NCBI GenBank assembly: GCA_036924285.1
Contig: JAYKYS010000011.1
Span: forward strand, 2,666,001 to 2,730,000
Source of the DNA: Asterella californica
Lineage: Eukaryota > Streptophyta > Marchantiopsida > Marchantiales > Aytoniaceae
Length of the DNA: 64,000 bases
Direction of reading: 5' to 3'
In this document: in pieces, positions 35,004 to 46,040 of the stretch
Position numbering within the stretch: the first letter of the stretch is position 1
How the letters are laid out: each line of letters starts with the position of its first letter
The notes under the pieces: generated by a model
The model's database searches: none
What the model saw: only the letters and a program-made list of their open reading frames with translations
What the model was told of the DNA's origin: nothing
Translations under genes and position numbers: made by a program

Positions 35004-35873
35004 ACGAGATCCTTGAGCAGATGAGAACTATGTAAGTTATTGAGTAGGTTCTTGAGATAGTCTGATAGGTACATCGATGCTTAGTTTTTATCTTGTTGTA
35101 GTGGAGAGAAGTAGCAAGGCATTGGAGGACCTATGTTGTGTAGATGGAGAGTTATTTCAGAGCTCCGAATGCAAGTCTTTGCAGATGCCTCGTTGTTAAG
35201 AACACTTGCACATTATCTATTATGTTGGAAGTGTAATGTGTTCAAAGAGAAGTGAGATCGAACAATACTTGTTGTTTTCTGTTGTTTTTCTTGTCAACGT
35301 GAGCTTTGTTCTCTAACGAGGAATCGAGCATCCTCGCAAGACTATTGTGAAGAACACATTAGTCGATTCAGAATTTCACAAGTGTCATGATTATTCTTGT
35401 GTATGTCATTGATGTTTGTGTGTATGTCATGATGTTTGTATTTGATGGTAAGTTCGATATCATGTTCGTGGACAGAAGTTTGTGAGTGATGGGTTGCTTT
35501 CATGTAAATTTTGACTGCCTTCTTCTCTTTCTTTGCATGAAATAGTCGACTCTTCTCTCGTCAAGTTATGTCACCGCAGGTGGATGTGAGTATCGTAGAG
35601 TGATTACAAGTTAAAGCTTTCGGTTAATCTATGTTGTTGTCCACCGGCAACTCTGCATTGTTTACGTTGTTGTCGACTTATCATGAATGTTGCATACACT
35701 CATATAATTAGATCCATTGGACATTATAATAATTTTATGAAGCTTGTAATTATTCCATGTAATAGAGTTTGTTTGGTTGGTTATATGTTCACCTGATGAT
35801 AACTCTTTCTTGTAAGTTTTAGTCATAGTATGAAGAGAAACAAATCAAAACCAAGACATTAAACTGAGAGCAA
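35004..35873. other. No gene identified
   Basis: Right flank of El1 and outer flank of relic C1. No exon, repeat array or RNA gene recognised. Confidence 0.5.
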
Positions 35874-36382
35874 TGTCGTGCGCATACACATCACTACACA
35901 ACATACATCGCTGTCAGAGGTACACCACACATACACATAACACATGGACGATGTCATACACATACACAAGTGTACCACAATCATCTGCATTGAGATATTA
36001 CCATCTCCAACACTACAACAAAGATTACTCACAAATGATCAAGCCAAACCCACTCTAAACGCGAAGAGAATCCGGGTTACACTCAACTAGACTATCCACC
36101 ATAGCCTGGAGCTTGAAGGCTCAACTTGAAGAACTAAGGTCTCCAAGCCCTACCTGCGAAGTATACCCCTAGTGGGCTCTCTCCCCCAACTCGCCCTAAC
36201 GGCACTAACGGCCTTACCAGGATGCGCCACTTCGCACTCGGTCAACCTAGCCAAGGTGCCAAACTGACGTGACAGCTGTGGTGCGCATACACATCGCTAC
36301 ACAACATACATCGCTGTCAGAGGTACACCACACATACACATAACACATGGACGATGTCATACACATACACAAGTGTACCACA
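35874..36382 (-). repeat. C1 terminal 509-bp module: 106-bp unit, 297-bp spacer, 106-bp unit
   Basis: The CA-rich 106-bp unit (35874-35979 and 36277-36382) starts TGT and ends ACA on the plus strand. The 297-bp spacer between is 35980-36276. C2 has the same 106-297-106 layout at 59014-59522. On the minus strand TTAGGAGGGCGAT, a polypurine-like tract, directly precedes the module, as expected for a 3' LTR. It is therefore either a 509-bp LTR with duplicated ends or a TRIM-like element beside the integrase gene. Confidence 0.75.
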
Positions 36383-36555
36383 ATCGCCCTCCTAACTGAC
36401 GGTTAGGTCCCTCTAACTCCAGATAGCTCTATATCCCAACTACGTGATATACACCTTCATGGGTGCAAGGATCAGGAGGCCGGGTGCTACATCGCCCCAT
36501 CGTTAGTCGCCTGTCTGCAATCCATACCACGCAAAGATCTAATCGACTATCCCTG

Positions 36556-36999
36556 CTATATACATCGAGGACAAACCCATCGTCCAGTAGGAACGACACT
36601 GAGAGGTGGAGTCAAACATGACATGTGCCAACCTCTCGAACAATCATCACACACCAACATACGGGCTGCTCCACCAGCAGACCCACACAACATACACCTC
36701 AAGCCCGCGCGTACAACTGCTAAGCATGGGTCAACGGTACCATCAATGTTGGGAAGATGACATGACGCGCAATTACGCACATGGTCCTTCCACACAACAC
36801 CATCACAGCCCTCTAACATGAGTACTCCAGAAGGTAACACCTCACGCACTCGTAAAATAGTGAGTCCTGCGGTCACGTCCAACGTCGTCGATGTAGTCTG
36901 CTGTAGAAGATATAATCGCCAGGCTGAAACTTGCGAATCGAGGTCGATAACCTCCTCCGCGGATAGTCGCATATCGCAACGTGTCTCTATGCTGGGCAA
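36556..36999 (-). pseudogene. pol: C1 integrase C-terminal region with PHD finger
   Basis: Downstream of the integrase core: an LRVREVLPSGVLMLEG-type module, then KDHVRNCASCHLPNIDG, then a complete C4HC3 PHD finger at about 36559-36696: CMLC, MLVCDDC, GWHMSC and WVCPRC, ending at a TAG. PHD fingers read histone H3 tails, often methylated Lys4. The position corresponds to that of the chromodomain in chromoviruses, so a role in choosing integration sites is a reasonable inference. The frame differs from the integrase core upstream (37011-37616), so this copy is broken, but the finger's zinc ligands are all present. Confidence 0.85.
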
Positions 37000-37010
37000 T
37001 CGCTAGATTC

Positions 37011-37858
37011 TCAAAAGCCATAGACATAACTCCGAAATGTCTCTGCTCGTTGAGAACATGCTCTCACCCACATATCCGGGTCATCAAGGTCCAGCACCTT
37101 AGCAGAATCACGACGAATGGCCGAAGGTAGATCTGGATCTCGGCCATACAATAGAAAATACGGTGAGAAGGAAGCCAAAGACGCTTGTCGGCTGAAACGG
37201 TAACTCATAGCCAACCATGGTAACTGCACATCCCAGTCTCCCAAGTGACCTTTCTGCAAGCCATACTTGCGCAAACCTCTCTTCACCGTCTGAACTACCC
37301 TCTCCGCCAAACCATCCGCCTCAGGATGATCTCGAGATGTAGTCCGATGATCAATCAGCGCCTGATCACACAAGGCCTGAAACTCACCAAGGAACTTTGT
37401 ACCTTGGTCTGTCAGCACTTCAGCTGGTGCTCCGAAACGACTCATCACTCGATCTAAGAACGCGTACGCCGTCCCTTCACTCGCCTTGTCTGGTAATGCC
37501 ACCAACTCAATCCACTTGGAGAAGTGCTCCACCATCACCAACACATACCGGTGGTGCCGTACGGTCAACGATAAGGGTCCCGCAAAATCCAAACTCCAAC
37601 GGTAACCCAACCTCATAATCCTAAGGGGTGTAACTGTGGAGTAGGAGCATTAAACGATGCTCGTACTCGATCACAAACCACACATCGTGCGACAAACTGT
37701 TGCACATCGATGTGCATACCACGCCACCAATACTGTCCTTGGAGTAAGCTATGTGTACGCTTCACTCCAAAATGTCCCAACTCCTCATGGGCATGTCGTA
37801 CTAACTGTGCCCTCTGGACTGGATGTGGTACTATCCGTACTCTCTCATCATCCCACAC
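37011..37858 (-). pseudogene. pol: C1 integrase (zinc finger and catalytic core), frameshifted
   Basis: The first frame (37858-37613) has the HHCC finger: HAHEELGHFGVKRTH, YWWRGMHIDVQQF and CVVCD. The second (37616-37011) has the catalytic core: YRWSLDFAGP (Asp), EVLTDQGTKFLGEF (Asp), ADGLAERVVQTVKRG (Glu), ending with FSPYFLLYGRDPDLP. Comparison with C2, which reads through at this place, points to a one-base deletion in C1 near 37619. Confidence 0.9.
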
Positions 37859-38207
37859 TCGAAGTACATGTCGTCCTTCTCGTCGAAATCTCTTCGCTCG
37901 TTGAAGGACACGATCTCACTCCTTGGCACTTACTGTGCCTACTACCACACCAGTACGTAGATACTCCATCACGATCACATCATCATGGATATCTCGCTGG
38001 TCTGCGACACCATCTCCACCCTCAGGATCTGGAGACTCATCATCTACTCTCTGACCAGAGAAAGATACGACTTGGTCCTCCATACTAGAGTTCATGGCAA
38101 CACACAAAGAAAAGCAGATGCATGCCACCCTGGCACTATCTCCTCATGAACCTCGTCATGCCACCGAGCCCTAGTCTGATCCTGCTGACTCGTGCACGGG
38201 TTGCGAC

Positions 38208-38911
38208 TCACCCATCGGCATCTAGATTTGCAACTCCAGGTCTATGTACTACCTGGAAGTCATACTCCTGTAAGATCAGAGCCCATTGTGCAAGCTTCCC
38301 TGTAAGCTTGTCTGACTCCATCAACCACTTGAGCGGCTGGTGATCAGTGATGAGAGTAAAGGGGTTCTCAAACAGATAACACCGAAAGTGTGCAACAGTC
38401 CACACTGCCGTCAAACACTCTCTCTCATACGAACTATATCTCACCTCTGCTGAATTGTTGGAGCGACTGGTATACGCCACCACGAACTCCTTTTTCTCAT
38501 CATCATGCTGAGTCATCACTGCTCCAAGTCCCAACATACTCCAATCGGTGTGCAGTTGGAAAGGACGCCCCCTAACGGGTCTCCTCAAGATGAGAGCAGA
38601 TGTCAACCTATCTTTGAGCTCTACAAAAGCTCGCTCCTGCTCATCTCCCCACTGCCACTCCTGGTCCACCTTCATCAGCTTGGTCAACGACTTCGCAATT
38701 GCACTAAATCCCTTCACGTATCGACGATAAAAGTTCACCAAACCAACAAATGCTTGAACTCGACTCACATCTATGGGACGTGGGATACGTGCAATAGCCT
38801 CAACCTTCGTTTGTTGAACACCCAACCCACCTGGATAGATGGTGTGACCCAGATACTCTACCAACTCCTGGAAGAACTTACACTTCCCAAGGTGTAACTT
38901 CAACCCATGAG
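38208..38911 (-). pseudogene. pol: C1 reverse transcriptase thumb and RNase H
   Basis: Begins at the S insertion junction with LKLHLGKCKFF and EYLGHTI (RT thumb), then FVGLVNFYRRYVKGFS. RNase H follows with FQLHTDWSMLGLGAV (Asp), YSSYERECLTAVWTV (Glu) and FTLITDHQPLKWLM (Asp), so all three acidic residues seen are present. The frame ends at NLDADG followed by a stop; C2 continues DADEMSRNP, so a frame change occurred here. The last few codons at the high-coordinate end (38912-38930) are partly S sequence. Confidence 0.9.
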
Positions 38912-38916
38912 CTCTC

Positions 38917-40949
38917 TGTGGTGCCCACAAATTACAGGATACACGAATTTTTGAAAATTTTAAGAATAATGACTTGTTTGTATAACTGAAGAAGCGTTGT
39001 TACTTAAGGTTACGTCTTCCTTAACATGAAGATGATCTTAAGAGCTGTTTGTAATAAGAAGTTGACTTCTTCAGAAGACGACCGTCTTCAGAAGATCGTC
39101 TTCTCAGTTGCGTCTTCAGAAGACGAGAAGACGGCGGAAGATGAGAAGACGGCGGAAGACACCTATCTTCCAGAAGACAGCGACCGCGAAGGATCAACCA
39201 CGAGTTTTCGGGTAAGACAGTAGGTGTACCTACTGGAGCGCACCGAATAGGTAGATAGGTCAGGAAGACACCAAGGACGAGAACCCCTAATCTGCGGGGA
39301 AGATGCGTGAGGAAGCACATTAGGCACCTTCCAACTTCCCGTAGCATAGTGCGCCTGAAGAAGATCGATTGAGAGAGTGAGCTTCGCGAGCTAGCATTGA
39401 GAGAGGAATCAAGTGAGACATCGAGGTAGGAGAGAGTAAGTTGGCAGCTAGGCGAAGGGTGAGATCGAATTGCGGGAGCACAAACAGCAGAGAAAGCGAA
39501 GGCGTTTCTGTGGAGCTTCCGAGAAGCTGACAGTGAAGAGTGGCGAGTAGAAGCAGAGGTGGAATCGAGATGTGGACCGAAATTGACAGCAGGCGCAGTC
39601 GTGTGGAGTCGCATTGGAAGCTAGGACAAGAGCCAGAAGCGCGTGGAGGTCGAAGGCAACTCGGGAAGCCGAAGAAGACTGTAGAGGTTCTTCCCCCTGT
39701 TCTTTTCCCCTCCCACTTCTTCTCGCCTTTTCTTGGTACTCCTCGCGCTTCCTTGATTGTGTGCAGGCAGCCTGATCGATTACCCCGCCCCCATTCTTTC
39801 TATTGAGACATTGGGCGCGGAAGCGCTGCCCAATTTCTGTCGAGACATCTCCTTGCTTCTTCCCGAGCTCAATTCGAGCTTCCCTACTCCTAGCCCTCAA
39901 ATTGAAGATCCCAACTATCAATTTCCCTACCCCCATATCTCTCTATCCCCGAAACTTGGAACAGAAGACGATTCGGAAGATGAGAACATCTTCGGAAGAC
40001 GCTTCTTGAACTTGACTGTCTTCAGAAGACCGTCTTCGGAAGTCGATTGAACACAATTCGTATCAAGAGTGGATTTGCTTTGCTTTTGTGTTTAGAGAGG
40101 CTTGGTACGAATCCTGAGTGGAGTGGTGAGTTGTTGTGTTAATTCGAGAAGTTGGAAGTCGGGAACTAGGCCTGTGCCTCCCGGTCTTCCAAGCTTCTCA
40201 ACTCCCCATCTTCCTAGAGAGACTAGAAGACTGGAAGGCTGGCAAAATGAGCGAGAAGACGTGAGGGTCCATTCGGGTCTCTTCTGTCCGACCCATAGCA
40301 GCCTATTCCTTCTTCTTCCCGAACTTAGAAGAGAGTTGTGAGAAGTCTTGTTGGCAGAATCTGGAGGGAATGGTCGAGGGTCATGTCTTCCCATCATGCA
40401 GCAAACTTCTTCTGAGTGCGTATGAGAGGTGAGAAGTCAGAAGAACAGAGTGCAGTTGTCTTGAGTCTGTTGTGAGGATAGATTGCGTATAGGAAGACGA
40501 AGACAGGTGAGACCAGTGAAGAGAAGTCTGACTTCGAGAAGTCTGACTTCGAGAAGTCTTCCGAGAAAGACATTGAATCGGAAGCTGTCCCAAGTGTCTT
40601 CCCAGAGACCACTGTCACCGTAGGAGCCCGCAACCATCTTCTGAACCTTTCTCATACTCTACTTCTCGCATACCTTGTATCTTCTGATAGGAAGTAGGAT
40701 GTAATGCAAGGGGGTTGTCTTCTTGGTAATCCATGCGAGGCCTTGCTTAGATAGGATTGTTTAGATATAGCTCGGAAGACGAGAGCTATCTAGGAAGTAC
40801 TGTTAGAATCTCGGAAGACGGAGTAGCTGTCTTCTGGAAGACTAGTTTCGTCTTCTGAGAAGTAGAAGCTAGGCTGTGGGCACTCGGGAAGAACTGAGCC
40901 TTCAGCTCATAGTAGGTGCTTGTGATTTAGTGCAACAGATCTTCCAGGT
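38917..40949. other. 5' part of S: no gene, dense GAAGAC/GTCTTC
   Basis: No convincing coding region. Several short overlapping frames on both strands arise from repeated GAAGAC and GTCTTC hexamers. Confidence 0.5.
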
Positions 40950-43262
40950 ATGTCGATGCATCCGCGAGGCTTGGTGTTACCAGCGGCAGAATTGGCCGAG
41001 GCCACTCCTTTCCTCAAGGAGTTGGGTCTCGACTTCTTCCTGTGGGATTAGAACCTCGCAGATCAAGGGCTTCTGGAGGAGGTGTGGGTCGCGTTACCAC
41101 CGCGTAACCGTGTACCTGCGAAGGCAGGAGTAGCTCGGGGAAGACCGTCTTCCTGGACTGCAGACTGGTGACGTAAGGCGTTTCACAGGCTTGAGACCGA
41201 GAACCGAGGATATTGATACGAGAAGAAGATCTTGCCTAGGATTGTGAGTTCATGGCATGTGCCTGGGAGCACCACCTGCCTCTTCATGGAAGACAGGCAG
41301 GGGAGGAACGGTTGGAAGATAGAGTCTTACCGGGAGCCGAAGAAGCGACTTCTGGCGAAGTTGTTTCTGCATCTTTTCCCCAAGGGAAAAGCGCAGAAGA
41401 CAAGGTACTTAGGAGATCAGGACGTGGAGTTCTTGGAATCAGTGTGGGATGACAGAGTGCCAATCTACTGGGACGCGTACATCCACAACTATGTACAGAC
41501 GGAGCTAGCATACTTGGGTACCCCGGCGGGAGGACATCTGATGCCCTTCTTCTGCTACTTGTATGTAGCCATGGGGGATCTTAGGGAAGATCAGCTGGCA
41601 GTGTATGGACCAACGGAGCGACAGGAGGTGAAGGAGGAGACCTCGGAAGACGATGACCGAGAGGCAGCAGCAACGCCCCCTCCCACTCTGATGTCACAGC
41701 TGAGACTCAGCTCTCACCAGAAGACGCTTCTGGTGAGAGAAGACGAGTCTAGTGCGTCGGAAGACGCCACGCTAGTGAGGAAGATGGGTCACAGAAGTGT
41801 ACCAAGGACACCCATCTCCCTCATTCATTCAGGATCGGAGTCGGAGTCGGAGGAAGACTTGCTGAGTACCCGATCGGAGCAGAAGACAGCTTCTGTAACA
41901 CCTGGGAGTCTTCCGAAGACTCCAGAAGACGAAGGATGGATGGGCGCTCCTACTGCGATGCGAGGAAGCGCAAAGAGGAGAGCCGCTCCTGCCACGAGGA
42001 GTCTTCCACCCCGGAAGATGAGAAGAGTAGCTTCTTCTCGTGCGCAGAAGATGAAGGCCGTAGTGGTGGAAGAGACTTCCTTGCCTCTGGAAGACGAAGT
42101 CGACATCATCGAGCGAGTGGTGGAGATGAACTTGTCTTCTGCAGGAAGACGACTGGAGGAGTTCAGTGCCTACTTCCAGAAGGAGATCCAGCCCGCTATG
42201 GAGTTGCTGGAGAGGAGAGCGAGGGCACAGGAGAAGCCCTTACAGCCTAGATTCGGCCTGCGCACCTTGCTGCGACAGGAAGACAGCCAGCAGAAGACGG
42301 AGTCGCTGGAAGCTAGTCTCCGCACCACGGAGAAGCTTGCAGCCAGGTACAAGGCGGAAGCAGCCGCTTCTGCCAAGGAGTCGATGCAACTTCGGAAGAG
42401 CAACCAGGAGTTGCAGGCGCGAGTACAGCAGCGCGATCAGGAAGTTCTCCGAGTGCGGGAGAAGATCACTGCCCTCGCAGAAGAGCAGACCACTTGGAAG
42501 ATGCAGCGAGAAGCTGCAGAAGCGCGAGCTGCAACGGAAAAGACGCAGAGGGAAGCAGCGGAGGCTCGTGCGCAGAAGATGCTAGCTCAGTCGGTAGAAG
42601 CGCTTCGGGAGAAGTTCAACTTCACCGCGGGTAAGAAGTTACTTACCTTAGCTAGGGAATGGGACAGCGGGTCCAAGACGAGGTTGGTGGAATGCAGAGA
42701 TAGCATGTTCAGGTACCTGGATAGACAGATAGAAGGAGTGAAGACACTTTATGGTCTTCCTTCACTTCCGACACCTGCAACCGCATCTTCCCAAGCCCCA
42801 GCACCCTCGACTGGATCCGGAATGGAGAAGGAGGAGTTCGATCTCGCTGTACGCTTGGTGGTGACAGCGTTGGAAGACGAGAAGACTCCAGAAGACGCCC
42901 CGGAAGACATGATGTCTTCTGGAAGACAGGAAGACGAGCCGTCTTCCCAGGTATTCCGCGTGGAAGAAGCGACTTCCCCGGACCCCTATGAGGTCGCCAT
43001 GGTCCCTAGTACTGCATCTGTGCCTCAGAAGACCGAAGACGCACCATTCGACTCGTCTTCCCAGAAGACCATTCCGTCTTCCGAAGTCGAAGCCGAGGAA
43101 GACGCAGCCGCAGAAATAGCAGGGCCAGCGAAGAGCGAGGAGAGGGAAGCTACCTCAGTGGTACCCGAGGTAAGTGCAGGGCTTCCTAGCCCATCAGAAG
43201 TCGAGGTAGTAGCTCCGGTAGGAGCAGATCATGTAGAGATTGCCACCGAGCAATCAGAGTAG
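40950..43262 (+). pseudogene. Long coiled-coil protein gene of insertion S, with three premature stops
   Basis: One frame runs from an ATG at 40950 to TAG after ATEQSE. Stops interrupt it at 41049-41051 (TAG), 41169-41171 (TGA) and 41214-41216 (TGA); downstream 676 codons are open. The N-terminal part (LVLPAAELAEATPFLKELG, then ESVWDDRVPIYWDAYIHNYV) is globular-looking and unfamiliar. The middle (about residues 300-470 of the open part) is Ala/Glu/Gln/Arg-rich probable coiled coil (EAAEARAATEKTQREAAEAR). The C-terminal part is acidic and rich in Glu-Asp from GAAGAC codons. No reverse transcriptase, integrase or transposase motif is visible. It could be a captured host gene or an element-specific structural protein. 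Confidence 0.7.
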
Positions 43263-44884
43263 TTAGCAAACTCAATCGACACTTCCAGATTTAGTAGGAT
43301 CGGACATGCTATCTTAAGGGTGGCAGTTTTCCATGTAAAAATAGTTAGGATCTCATGTGGCAGCATAGGTAGCGTAGGAGTAACACCGTGGAGGACTAAT
43401 TGAGACATGCATGTGAGGTGACAACCTCTTGTCAGCGCCTCTCTCTCTCTCCCTGGTGGTCGCCTCCCCTGACTCTCGAGGCAGATGGTTAAGTAGGATC
43501 GTAGAGTAGGAAATGGAGCTCTGCCAGTTCTGCCAGTTCTGTAGAATTCTGTAGTAACTGAACATACACACCGATTCTACAGGCAGGCAGGCGAGACACA
43601 TTAGAGCAGAGACAGTCTTAGCGCACTACACCCGTTGTTGGAAACATACGAATAGTCTTGGAATATACAGGAGGGGTCTGCATACTCGCACCAGCAGTGG
43701 TTCGAAGATGTAGATAGAGGTAGTGGACAGTCTAGGAACAGGGAACGACATCCTCGTGCAGTCCTGTTAGCTAGGCTGGTGTGTCGAGGAGTAGACGCAG
43801 GAAGTAGAGGGAGTGAGCTTCCCAATGTCATTGTGACTTCTTCTCGGGGAATAGATTGTGGATTTGAGTGCAGCAGCTTTGTCCATGTCTTCTGGATGGT
43901 GGGTTCACTGAATTCGCTCCCAATTGTGCATGAGAAGTGTTCTTCTTGAGTGGCGATGACTGTCAGCAGTTGTGGAAGTGTAGCTTGACTCGTTCAGTAG
44001 AGCACTTGGGACCGACGTACAAACGGTCTTCTGGGTAAGTGATCCCAGAAGACAGAGCAGTCAGAGCAGCGAAGTGAAGAAGAAAGAAGCCTTCTTCCCG
44101 CAACAGAAGACGACATCCTCGAGTAGAAGACGGTGCTACAGTACTCATGTTTGTTGTCTTCCTCCCCAAACTATTACAAGCAGGGATGGCTTGTTAGTCA
44201 GGATCCGGACTAGAAGCCTGTCGGAATCTTAATTGCCTCTTTTCATCTTGTTTTCTCTTGTTTGGATTTCTTCTTCTTCCCATCTTCCCTCATCTTCCCC
44301 ATCTTCTTATCTTCTTCTAGTGAGCTTCCGATACTTCTATTGAGCTTCCGTGAAGGTGAATGTCGTTGTAGTGCTGCAGGAAGACAACTTCCGTAGGCAG
44401 AAGCTTGGGAAGGCTACAGGGGGCATACACCCTGTGATTTATCTAACCCGTTGGGATATGAGTGTGAGAATAAGGTGTAACGACTGTTACTAGTCGACTT
44501 CTGCGAAGCCGGACAGCCTTCTGGAGGTGTGAGAAGACGAGCTGAACCCCCAGAAGACGAGAATCGCTTCGGGAAGACGGTATCGAGAAGACCGGAAGAA
44601 GCAACCTGGAAGCAGGAAGATCGTCTTCCCGAGCTTCTCTGTGAATAGTTGTGTGATATTGTAATTGGTAGTTGTTTGTTTAGTTCCAGAGCACCATTTG
44701 GCGTGTCTGGAAGACGTGTTGGTTTGTGTGGTTTTGTGAGAAGACGGGATTTCTAGACAAAACCCGTGTGTTTGTGTGTTTGAACAGATCTTAGAACTTA
44801 GAGCAGCGTTACTTGTGCAAATCCTCTGTGGGAACGATATCTTGTATACTAAATGGGCAAAAGGAGAAATCCTACGTCACTACA
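43263..44884. other. 3' part of S: no gene
   Basis: Continues rich in GAAGAC/GTCTTC. No coding region recognised. The last 70 bp contain the U5-like CTCTGTGGGAACGATATC and the terminus CACTACA. Confidence 0.5.
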
Positions 44885-44889
44885 CTCTC

Positions 44890-45590
44890 AACCGCTCAAA
44901 CACATCCCGTAAGTGTCTCTCGTGCTCCTCCACTGTAGCACTATAGACTAAGATGTCGTCAATATAACATCTGACAAAATCCAATCCTGCTAGGATTCTG
45001 TCCATCACCCTTTGGAACTCGGCAGGGGCGTTCTTCAACCCAAATGCTAAGAACCGCCACTAATACAAACAATCCTTGCCGTGAGAGTCAATTCCTCAGA
45101 ATGCTGTCTTGGACTTATCTTCTTCTCTCACTAGCAACTGATGATACTCTGCTCGAAGATCCAAAGTACTGAAGACCTTCACATGCCCCACTGCATCAAA
45201 GATCTCCTCAAGTGTCGCGTGGCATACTTATCGGACTTCGTCTGCCGATTGATAGGACGGTAGTCCCCACACATCCGTCTATCCGTGTAGTTGCCATACA
45301 TATCTTTCTTGGCTGGCATAACTGTGGCAGATGCATATTCTCCATGCGACATCTCCACCAACCCAACCTCGAACAAGTCTTGAGTTCGACTCTGGATCAA
45401 GGCTCTCTCCATGTCACTGTATCTGTAAGGACGTCGAAAGATTGGCGTGTCGTTAGCCAAGTCGATCCGTATACCAGGTCCCTTCAAGGTACCCAAATCC
45501 TTCATACTGAAGGTAAAACAATTCCTGTAACTCTTCAGGAATCTTAGGACTCTTCGTCTCTCCTCTCCTATAAGCTTGGATCCACTCGAT
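44890..45590 (-). pseudogene. pol: C1 reverse transcriptase, N-terminal and palm region
   Basis: Opens EERRRVLRFLKSYRNCF, then PGIRIDLANDTPIFRRPYRY, GLVEMSHGEYAS, VMPAKKD and MCGDYRPINRQT. The frame shifts near 45215 and continues with FDAVGHVKVFSTLDLRA (first catalytic Asp) and FLAFGLKNAPAEFQRVM, then YIDD (about 44965). In-frame TGA at 45096-45098 and TAG at 45060-45062. The same TGA is in C2. Then EEHERHLRDVFERL runs to the S junction. Confidence 0.9.
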
Positions 45591-46040
45591 CTCAACACTG
45601 TAATCTTGTCTGAACTCATGATAATCGTCCATCGGTGGTCCCTCCAAGTGCTGGAACAAACCCTTCCACGTCATGAAGGGTGTAAACAGCTGTGGGTTCC
45701 GCATCTGCTGCAGATCACATCAACTGTCGAACTCCTGGATGAAGTCATCCAGCTCAATGGTTCCAACCGTACCGGAGTAACGTCGAGGCCCCTTCGTGGC
45801 CTCATAGATCTCGTCCATGTCCCACAACAACGGTGTGGTGACACTAGACTCATCACCAGAAAACGCGTTGTCTACGTCCGACTCGTCCTCTGGAACCACC
45901 GACGGCAATGGTGTAGATAGTCGGCACCTCACCCCACTCCGTGTATACCCACTGTCCGAGAAGTCCACTAGAACCTCCCTAGAACTCCGTGATGAGAGAA
46001 TCCCGCTAACACACTCCCCAACCGGAATGTCGTAATCTCC
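45591..46040 (-). pseudogene. gag: C1 gag capsid fragment
   Basis: An acidic segment (PEDESDVDNAFSGDESS) leads into a capsid-like region: GTIELDDFIQEFDS, stop, then CDLQQMRNPQLFTPFMTWK and GLFQHLEGPPMDDYHEF. The in-frame TGA is at 45720-45722. The frame then meets RT sequence at about 45585 without zinc knuckle or protease, so the rest of gag, protease and the methyltransferase have been deleted. Confidence 0.72.

Larger units (their letters stand above)
38917..44884 (+). mobile_element. S: 5968-bp insertion with TGT...ACA ends and CTCTC target duplication
   Basis: C2 shows the uninterrupted site (GAGCTCTCAACCGCTC at about 62040). In C1 this is split after CTCTC (38912-38916) and resumes at CTCTC (44885-44889), defining the insertion to the base. 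Ends are TGTGGTGCCC and CGTCACTACA. No long direct repeat of the two ends was found, so there is no visible LTR pair. Near its end CTCTGTGGGAACGATATC resembles the U5 region of some plant LTRs. It may be a very long solo LTR, a non-autonomous retroelement, or another class. It carries one long decayed frame on the plus strand. Confidence 0.88.
35874..46040 (-). mobile_element. C1: relic of a PHD-bearing Ty3/gypsy retrotransposon, split by insertion S
   Basis: On the minus strand the order is gag (about 46.0-45.6 kb), reverse transcriptase, insertion S (38917-44884), rest of reverse transcriptase plus RNase H, integrase, PHD finger, then a 509-bp terminal module at 35874-36382. A second copy, C2, lies at 58.6-64 kb. 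C1 lacks a recognisable 5' LTR. It has frameshifts and stops in gag, RT and integrase. Gag joins RT directly at about 45585, whereas C2 has a DNA methyltransferase before RT, so C1 suffered an internal deletion there. The true 5' limit is uncertain. Confidence 0.82.

Noticed and set aside
38917..44884. CACTA (En/Spm) transposon, because S ends in CACTACA
   Set aside because: CACTA elements begin CACTA and end TAGTG with a 3-bp duplication; S begins TGTGGTG and has a 5-bp duplication.
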